In this document: in pieces, positions 33,181 to 37,807 of the stretch | Layout of the letters: the number at the start of each line of letters is the position of its first letter | How positions within the stretch are numbered: the stretch's first letter is position 1 | Source of the DNA: Methylobacterium isbiliense | GTDB taxonomy: Bacteria; Pseudomonadota; Alphaproteobacteria; Rhizobiales; Beijerinckiaceae | Direction: 5' to 3' | DNA length: 37,807 nt | Assembly: GCF_022179325.1 (NCBI RefSeq) | Contig: NZ_BPQQ01000077.1 | Span: 1 to 37,807 of the forward strand | Made by a program: the position numbers and the translations under genes | Notes under the pieces: generated by a model | Told to the model about the DNA's origin: nothing | The model's input: only the letters and a program-made list of their open reading frames with translations | Database searches by the model: none

Positions 33181-33432
33181 GTGAATCGTCACGACCGAGC
33201 CGGCAGGGATCTCGATCTGCGCGGCCTCAAATGCCCGCTGCCGGTGCTGCGCACCCGCAAGGCGCTGCGCGCCCTGAGCCCCGGCGAGCGCCTGACCGTG
33301 CGCTGCACCGATCCCCTTGCGGCGATCGACATCCCCCACCTCCTGCGCGAGACCGGCGACCATCTCGACGGCGTCGACGCGCATGACGGCGTGCTGTCCT
33401 TCGCGATCCGCCGCGCGTTGCCCCCGGATTGA
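33181..33432 (+). CDS. TusA/SirA-like sulfurtransferase
   Basis: An 83-residue cytoplasmic protein of the TusA/SirA/YeeD family. The N-terminal strand LDLRGLKCPLPVLRTRKAL carries the sulfur-relay Cys18 in the CPxP motif, followed by the two-layer alpha/beta pattern ending ETGDHLDGVDAHDGVLSFAI. The start is GTG at 33181 with GGGAGC in front. It could pass sulfur for tRNA thiolation or other thio-cofactors; no partner gene is adjacent. A Nudix gene follows after 58 bases and may be cotranscribed. Confidence 0.92.
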   Translation: MNRHDRAGRDLDLRGLKCPLPVLRTRKALRALSPGERLTVRCTDPLAAIDIPHLLRETGDHLDGVDAHDGVLSFAIRRALPPD

Positions 33433-33490
33433 CCCGGCCGCGCCGTCCCGGCGAGGTGGGCCGCCCCCGATCCCGCGCTGCGAGGCCCGC

Positions 33491-34078
33491 ATGACCCACG
33501 CCCCCCGCTCCCCTGCGCCGCAGATCCGCCGGACCCGCATCCTCCATGAGGGCTGGGGGCGGTATCTCGTCGCGGACGTGCGGATGCCAGACGGCACGGA
33601 ATTCACCCGGGAGATCGAGGATCATGGCCGCGCCGTGGCCGTGCTGCCCTACGACCCGGAGCGCCGGACCGCCCTGCTGATCCGCCAGTTCCGGGCGCCG
33701 CCCTGCCTCGTCGACGGTACCACGGACATGCTGGAGGCGCCGGCGGGCTGCCTCGACGAGGACGATCCGCAGGACTGTGCCCGCCGCGAGGCGTTCGAGG
33801 AGGTCGGCGTGCGGCTCTCGGCCCTGGAGAGCGTGGGGCAGGTTTTTTCCATGCCGGGCATCTCGACCGAGAGGATGGACCTCTATCTCGCGCCCTACGC
33901 CGCGCGGGACCGGGAGGGCGAGGGGGGTGGACTGGCCTCGGAACACGAGAACATCACGGTGGTCGAGATGTCTCTCGCCGGCCTCGCGCGGGCGGCCGAG
34001 AGCGGGGGGATTCGGGATCTGAAGACCCTGCTGCTGGTCCAGACCCTGCGCCTGCGGCACCCGCAGCTGTTTGCCTGA
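33491..34078 (+). CDS. Nudix hydrolase, NudK-like
   Basis: A 195-residue cytoplasmic Nudix enzyme. The Nudix box reads AGCLDEDDPQDCARREAFEE with VGV following. It is one residue shorter than the canonical spacing, as in E. coli NudK (AGLLDNDEPEVCIRKEAIEE), a GDP-mannose pyrophosphatase. An ADP-ribose-type N-terminal subdomain (LPYDPERRTALLIRQFRAP) precedes it and SMPGISTERMDLYLAPY follows. ATG at 33491 is preferred over upstream in-frame starts, which encode shadow sequence of the TusA-like gene. The likely substrate is a nucleoside-diphosphate sugar; ADP-ribose is the main alternative. Confidence 0.9.
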   Translation: MTHAPRSPAPQIRRTRILHEGWGRYLVADVRMPDGTEFTREIEDHGRAVAVLPYDPERRTALLIRQFRAPPCLVDGTTDMLEAPAGCLDEDDPQDCARREAFEEVGVRLSALESVGQVFSMPGISTERMDLYLAPYAARDREGEGGGLASEHENITVVEMSLAGLARAAESGGIRDLKTLLLVQTLRLRHPQLFA

Positions 34079-34219
34079 GGGCCGATTCGCTGCGAAAATT
34101 CCGTGCGCGACCTGGGGGTTAGGACGATTTGGCGCACGGGGGTGGCGCTCCGTTCAGCATCTGTTAATCTTCCGGCTATCCGATGGCCTGCGTCGCAGGG
34201 GCCTCGACAGGAGACGCCG

Positions 34220-34498
34220 ATGTTCAGCATTGGACCCTTCTACCGGTCGGCCGGCCAGCCCGCGGGGGTGTACACCTCGTTGCTGCCGCTCGAGCCTGAG
34301 CCGTTCGACGCCGCCGCGCCGGCAGCACGCTCGGCCGCGCCGGCGGCGCCGACCTTCGGGCGCCATGCCCTCACCATGGTGCTGCTCGTCGCCCTCACGG
34401 TGGCGGTCCAGTCGGCCGTGGGCTGGTGGACGCTGCCGGGCCCGCCGCAACAACTCGCGCCGTCCGCACAGGGACCGGTCGCGCGCTCGCCGTCCTGA
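34220..34498 (+). CDS. Small single-pass membrane protein, unknown function
   Basis: A 92-residue protein starting MFSIGPFYRS. It has a cytoplasmic Pro/Ala-rich stretch (about 30-46), one membrane helix at about 51-69 (ALTMVLLVALTVAVQSAVGW) and a short Pro/Gln-rich tail. CAGGAGA lies 6-12 bases before the ATG, which supports this start over one 39 codons further up. No family is recognised. It stands 141 bases after the Nudix gene, and that gap probably holds its own promoter. Confidence 0.6.
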   Translation: MFSIGPFYRSAGQPAGVYTSLLPLEPEPFDAAAPAARSAAPAAPTFGRHALTMVLLVALTVAVQSAVGWWTLPGPPQQLAPSAQGPVARSPS

Positions 34499-34671
34499 CG
34501 GCCAGCCCGGCGATCGTGTCGACAATCCGGCCGAACGCAGGCCGGCCCCTTGCGGCCAAGCCGCAATTCGTTAACGTCCCGGTCATGAGTCAGGGAGCGT
34601 CGGCCCAGGTGCATGGGTTGATGAAGTCCCGGGGTGAGCGTTCGCGTTTCACGCAGCAACTGGGGATGCCG

Positions 34672-34854
34672 ATGAACACTGACACCATCCGGGTCCGGCC
34701 GACGCAGGACGGAACCTACACGGTCTATCGTGGGACCCTCGTGCTGGTGAGCGGCCTCACCCGCGCACAGGCGGAGCTCTACGAGGCCACGATCATCCAG
34801 CAGGCCCGCAAGGCCGCGGCCGCGGCCGACACCGCGGATCGCACCGTCCACTGA
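34672..34854 (+). CDS. Small conserved-looking protein, unknown function
   Basis: A 60-residue soluble protein. The first half is strand-like (DTIRVRPTQDGTYTVYRGTLVLVSG) and the second is a helix (LTRAQAELYEATIIQQARKA) with a charged tail. This two-part plan suggests a compact alpha/beta domain. Starts at 34585, 34621, 34666 and 34672 are all in frame; 34672 is chosen because coding character begins there, but the ribosome site (GGGG) is weak, so the N-terminus is uncertain. I do not recognise the family. Confidence 0.5.
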   Translation: MNTDTIRVRPTQDGTYTVYRGTLVLVSGLTRAQAELYEATIIQQARKAAAAADTADRTVH

Positions 34855-35417
34855 GTTCCGCTCCGGCCTGACCCCGCCGGCATCGAGCCTAACGGTTAGC
34901 TCGATCAGGAGCCCGGCCGCGATCCCAAGCTGATCGCAAGTCCTCGGGCAGGCATCCACATCCGATCATGGTCACGCCCAGCGCGGGAGGCCGCGGCAGC
35001 CAGACGTCTGCCGCGGCCTCGCCGTTTGCGCGAGAGCGGCGTCGGCCGGCAGGCGGGGCTATGCTTCGGACAGGCCGGATCGCCCTTCGGTTCCCCAGTA
35101 TTCGCGCGATGCTGGCGAGGAACGGTGTTGAGGAGCGGCGCCGGCCGTCGAGGATGGGCCCGTGCTCCGGCTCGTGCGAGGCAATCCGGCCGTCCTGCCG
35201 GCCGCTGACCTGGATCCCGGCCGGCGGAGAGTTGAGGCAGCCGATGCGGAAAGCCTCTGGAACCTGCCGGAGGCCGAGCGGACGCGGCGGCAATCGGCCG
35301 GCTTGACTGTTACGCCGCCGCTGCGCGGAGCTCGTACAACAAGCTTATGTTAAGACCTGGGGTTGAACACTGCCCGGACAGAGACCGCATCCGCGGCGGC
35401 TGAGCGGACGTGACGAC
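34855..35417. other. Intergenic region with two hairpins before the GAF-PAS-GGDEF-EAL gene
   Basis: No supported gene is seen; the open frames across it have no ribosome site and look like GC-rich shadows. It holds a small hairpin at about 34883-34902 (CTAAC-G-GTTAG core with CGAG/CTCG flanks), the large hairpin at 34987-35020, and the promoter area of the downstream c-di-GMP gene. A non-coding RNA ending at the large hairpin is possible but unproven. Confidence 0.5.
34987..35020. terminator. Perfect 13-base-pair hairpin
   Basis: GAGGCCGCGGCAG at 34987-34999 and CTGCCGCGGCCTC at 35008-35020 pair perfectly around an 8-base loop, and the loop overlaps a 10-base palindrome (CAGACGTCTG). It lies 130 bases past the nearest stop and is followed by GCCGTTTGCG, so it may be a weak terminator or part of a small RNA. 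Confidence 0.55.
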
Positions 35418-37610
35418 ATGGGTAAATCGGCAGCCCCTGACGACTTCCTCGAACCCGGCGAACGCGCGCGCCTGCGCGAACTGGCTGCCTCCCGCGCGGT
35501 CGGATCCGGCCCCGACCCGCTGATCGACCGCATCGCCGCCCTGGCGGCCGCGCTGTGCGGGACGTCCCAGGCTGCCGTCACGCTGATCGGCGAGGACCGC
35601 CAATGGTTCAAGGCGAGGGTCGGCTTCGACCTCGCCGAGAGCGCCCGGGCCGATTCGTTCTGCACCCACACCATCCGCGATGACGCCGTGATGGTGGTGC
35701 CGGATGCGGCCGAGGATCCGCGCTTCCGCGATTCCCCGCTCGTCACCGGAGACCCGCGCGTGCGCTTCTACGCCGGTGCGCCGCTGATCACCGCCACCGG
35801 GCAGCGGATCGGCGCGGTCTGCGTGCTCGACCCCGAGCCGCGCCCGGGCCTCGACGCGGAGCAGTGCGCACGGCTCGCCGAACTCGCCCGCTTGGTGATG
35901 GCCGAACTCGACCTGCGTCGCGACAATCTGCGCCGGGACGACGTCGCGCGCTTCGCCGCCGCCACCACCTTCGCGCTCCTCGGCGTGGGTGCGGACGGCC
36001 TCATCACCTACGTCAACGAGGCCGGTGAGCGGTTGTTCGGCTACGGGCCCGGCGAGATGATCGGGCAGCCGGTGGACATCATCGTTCCGCCCGGCATGCG
36101 GGCGCGCCACCGCGACGGCTTCGCCCGCTTGGCGGCGGGCGGCGAGTCGCGCCTCATCGGCAAGACCGTGCAGGTCACGGCCGTGCGTCGGGACGGCAGC
36201 GAGGTCCCGATCGAGCTGACGCTGTCGGCGTGGCGGGGGGCGGAGGGAGTCGGCATCGGGGCGGTGATCTGCGATGTCTCGGAGCGCCAAGCCCGCGACG
36301 CCCGCCTCCTCAACCTCGCCCACCACGACCCCGTCACCGGCCTGCCGAACCGGGGCCATTTCACCAGCCTGCTGGCCGCCCGCCTCGCGGAGGGCACCGC
36401 GGCGGTGCTGCTCATGCACCTCGACGGCGTGCAGGAGGCGAGCGACGATCTCGGCTCCGCCGCCGGGGACGCGCTGCTGCAGGCGGTGATCATCCGGCTC
36501 CTGGCGCGCATGGAGGCCGCCGCCACCCTGGCGCGCTGGGACGGCGACCGGTTGGCCGTGATGCTGCCCGATCCCGATCCGACCGGCCTTCTGCGCGCCG
36601 CCTGCACGCTGCAGGACGCGTTCGCGGGCGCCTTCGAGATCGGCGGGCGCTCCGTGCATGTCGGGGCGAGCATCGGCGCGGCGGTCGGCCCTCTGCATGG
36701 ACGCGACGCCGGGGAGGTGCTGGCGAGTGCCGACCTCGCGCTGATGAGCGCGCGCCAAGCGAGCGCGCGCGGGGTGCGCCTCTACGAGCCGGCGATGCGC
36801 GAGCAGGTGGCCTCGCGGCGCGCGTTGCAGGACGCTGTGCGGCGTGCCCTGGAGAGCCGCGAACTCGTGCTCCACTACCAGCCGCAGGTGGATCTGCGCA
36901 GCGGACGCATCGTCGGGGCGGAGGCGTTGGTGCGCTGGCAGCACCCGGAACGCGGCCTCCTCCTGCCGGGAGCCTTCCTGCCGGCGGTGGAGTCGACCGC
37001 GCTCGCGCTTCACCTCGGCTGGTGGACCATCGACGAGGTCTGCCGCCAGATCGCGGCGTGGCGTGCGGCCGGCTTGCCGCGGACGCGCATCGCGCTCAAC
37101 CTCTACGCGGCCCAGTTCCGGGCCGGGACCCTGGCCCAGATCATCGAGGAGGCTCTCCACCGCTACCGCCTGCCGGCGGACGTGCTCGAACTGGAGATCA
37201 CCGAGACCATCGCGCTCCAGAATGACGGGGCCGATATCGAGCCGATCCGCGCCCTCCAGGCCCGGGGCGTCGGTGTCGCCTTCGACGATTTCGGCACCGG
37301 CTACGCGGCGCTCAGCACCCTCAAGCGCTTTCCGCTGACGAAGCTGAAGATCGACCGCAGCTTCGTGCGCGACCTCCTCTCGGACCCGCACGACGAGGCG
37401 ATCGTCGGCGCCGTGCTGGCGATCGCCGGCCGGCTCGGGCTCGACGTGGTGGCGGAGGGCATCGAGACGCAGGAGCAGGTGGCGGCTCTGCGGCGGATGG
37501 GCTGCAAGGCCGGCCAGGGCTTCCTGTTCGGGCGCGCCATGCCGCCGGAGGCCTTCGCGCACCGCCTCGCCGCCGAGGCCGATCCGCTGCCGCGCACCGC
37601 CACGGCCTGA
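35418..37610 (+). CDS. GAF-PAS-GGDEF-EAL protein, probable c-di-GMP phosphodiesterase
   Basis: A 730-residue cytoplasmic signalling protein without membrane segments. A GAF domain (about 30-165) has SFCTHTIRDDAVMVVPDA. A PAS domain (about 180-290) has YVNEAGERLFGYGPGEMIGQP, followed by DVSERQARDARLLNLAHHDPVTGLPNR, which leads into GGDEF. The cyclase motif is degenerate (WDGDR at 374-378 in place of GGDEF), so it should not make c-di-GMP. The EAL domain (about 470-715) keeps the catalytic set: EALVRW (502-507), ELEITET, FDDFGTGYAAL, LKIDRSFV, VVAEGIET and GQGFLFG. It is likely a phosphodiesterase gated by GAF or PAS input. ATG at 35418 lacks a strong ribosome site, so start certainty is moderate. 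Confidence 0.93.
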   Translation: MGKSAAPDDFLEPGERARLRELAASRAVGSGPDPLIDRIAALAAALCGTSQAAVTLIGEDRQWFKARVGFDLAESARADSFCTHTIRDDAVMVVPDAAEDPRFRDSPLVTGDPRVRFYAGAPLITATGQRIGAVCVLDPEPRPGLDAEQCARLAELARLVMAELDLRRDNLRRDDVARFAAATTFALLGVGADGLITYVNEAGERLFGYGPGEMIGQPVDIIVPPGMRARHRDGFARLAAGGESRLIGKTVQVTAVRRDGSEVPIELTLSAWRGAEGVGIGAVICDVSERQARDARLLNLAHHDPVTGLPNRGHFTSLLAARLAEGTAAVLLMHLDGVQEASDDLGSAAGDALLQAVIIRLLARMEAAATLARWDGDRLAVMLPDPDPTGLLRAACTLQDAFAGAFEIGGRSVHVGASIGAAVGPLHGRDAGEVLASADLALMSARQASARGVRLYEPAMREQVASRRALQDAVRRALESRELVLHYQPQVDLRSGRIVGAEALVRWQHPERGLLLPGAFLPAVESTALALHLGWWTIDEVCRQIAAWRAAGLPRTRIALNLYAAQFRAGTLAQIIEEALHRYRLPADVLELEITETIALQNDGADIEPIRALQARGVGVAFDDFGTGYAALSTLKRFPLTKLKIDRSFVRDLLSDPHDEAIVGAVLAIAGRLGLDVVAEGIETQEQVAALRRMGCKAGQGFLFGRAMPPEAFAHRLAAEADPLPRTATA

Positions 37611-37658
37611 GAGACGAGGGGAGGGGAGGGGCCTGTCGCAAAAGTTTCGTGTTGGGAG

Positions 37659-37687
37659 TTGACGGGTGGGCGGGGCGGCCGTATACG
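37659..37687 (+). promoter_or_regulatory. Strong sigma-70-like promoter, possibly of a stable-RNA operon
   Basis: TTGACG at 37659-37664 is followed after exactly 17 bases by TATACG at 37682-37687. No open frame with a ribosome site begins in the remaining 120 bases. A leader hairpin CCGGGT-GGGTT-ACCCGG lies at 37764-37780. The strong elements and the non-coding leader are what an rRNA operon promoter looks like in these bacteria; the RNA genes themselves would lie beyond the window. Confidence 0.6.
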
Positions 37688-37807
37688 ACTGCCCATCGGC
37701 GCCGGCCGCGGACTTCAGCGGCTCGGTCGCCTTCGCTTCTTTCCGACAGGCCATGGGCTCGGGCCGGGTGGGTTACCCGGATCGGTTCCTCTGTCGCTGA
37801 GGCGGTT

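Noticed and set aside
34968-35306. A 112-codon open frame in the intergenic region
   Set aside because: It runs through a perfect hairpin, has no ribosome site and shows Arg/Gly-rich shadow composition.

Overview
This window is high-GC, densely packed alphaproteobacterial chromosome and most resembles Methylobacterium or a near relative in the Hyphomicrobiales. The assignment is inferred from gene content, a GGAAC-N17-CGTT (EcfG-type) promoter and the coding style; no rRNA is present to prove it. I see no insertion sequence, prophage, CRISPR array or tRNA. The genes are ordinary chromosomal metabolism, transport and signalling, with a few uncharacterised proteins.

Left part (1-8039). The window opens inside a minus-strand histidine kinase whose membrane domain matches the plant ethylene-receptor copper site. 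Three plus-strand genes follow for the osmoprotectant N-acetylglutaminylglutamine amide (NAGGN): an AsnB-like amidotransferase, a GNAT/ATP-grasp ligase and an M42-family peptidase. Close downstream lie an unusual protein that looks like a phosphoribosyltransferase fused to an aminoglycoside-kinase-like domain, and a histidine phosphatase.

Middle part (8140-23428). A hybrid kinase (PAS, HisKA, HATPase, REC, Hpt) and a small secreted protein come first. Next is a small operon of an XRE-cupin regulator, a GNAT and an EamA exporter, with an operator-like palindrome over the regulator's ribosome binding site. The C4-dicarboxylate system follows: dctA faces away from dctB-dctD and has a clear sigma-54 promoter. 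An outer-membrane barrel gene is divergent from a SitABCD-type Mn/Fe ABC transporter operon, and the two share an MntR-like box.

Right part (23480-37807). Here are a Tat-exported metallo-beta-lactamase-fold hydrolase, a small Cys-patterned secreted protein, a COG4091-type dehydrogenase, the K+ transporter Kup, and a CaiB/HMG-CoA-lyase pair. They are followed by a 34-residue membrane peptide, glutamate-cysteine ligase, a Gly/Tyr-rich secreted protein behind an EcfG-type promoter, a TusA-like protein and a NudK-like Nudix hydrolase. Two small proteins and a GAF-PAS-GGDEF-EAL protein with a degenerate GGDEF motif complete the genes. The right edge carries a strong sigma-70-like promoter with no coding sequence behind it, possibly the leader of a stable-RNA operon.

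Shared themes are osmotic and ionic stress (NAGGN, Kup), metal and redox homeostasis (Sit system, glutathione) and two-component or c-di-GMP signalling. Many genes overlap by GTGA or ATGA, which indicates translational coupling.
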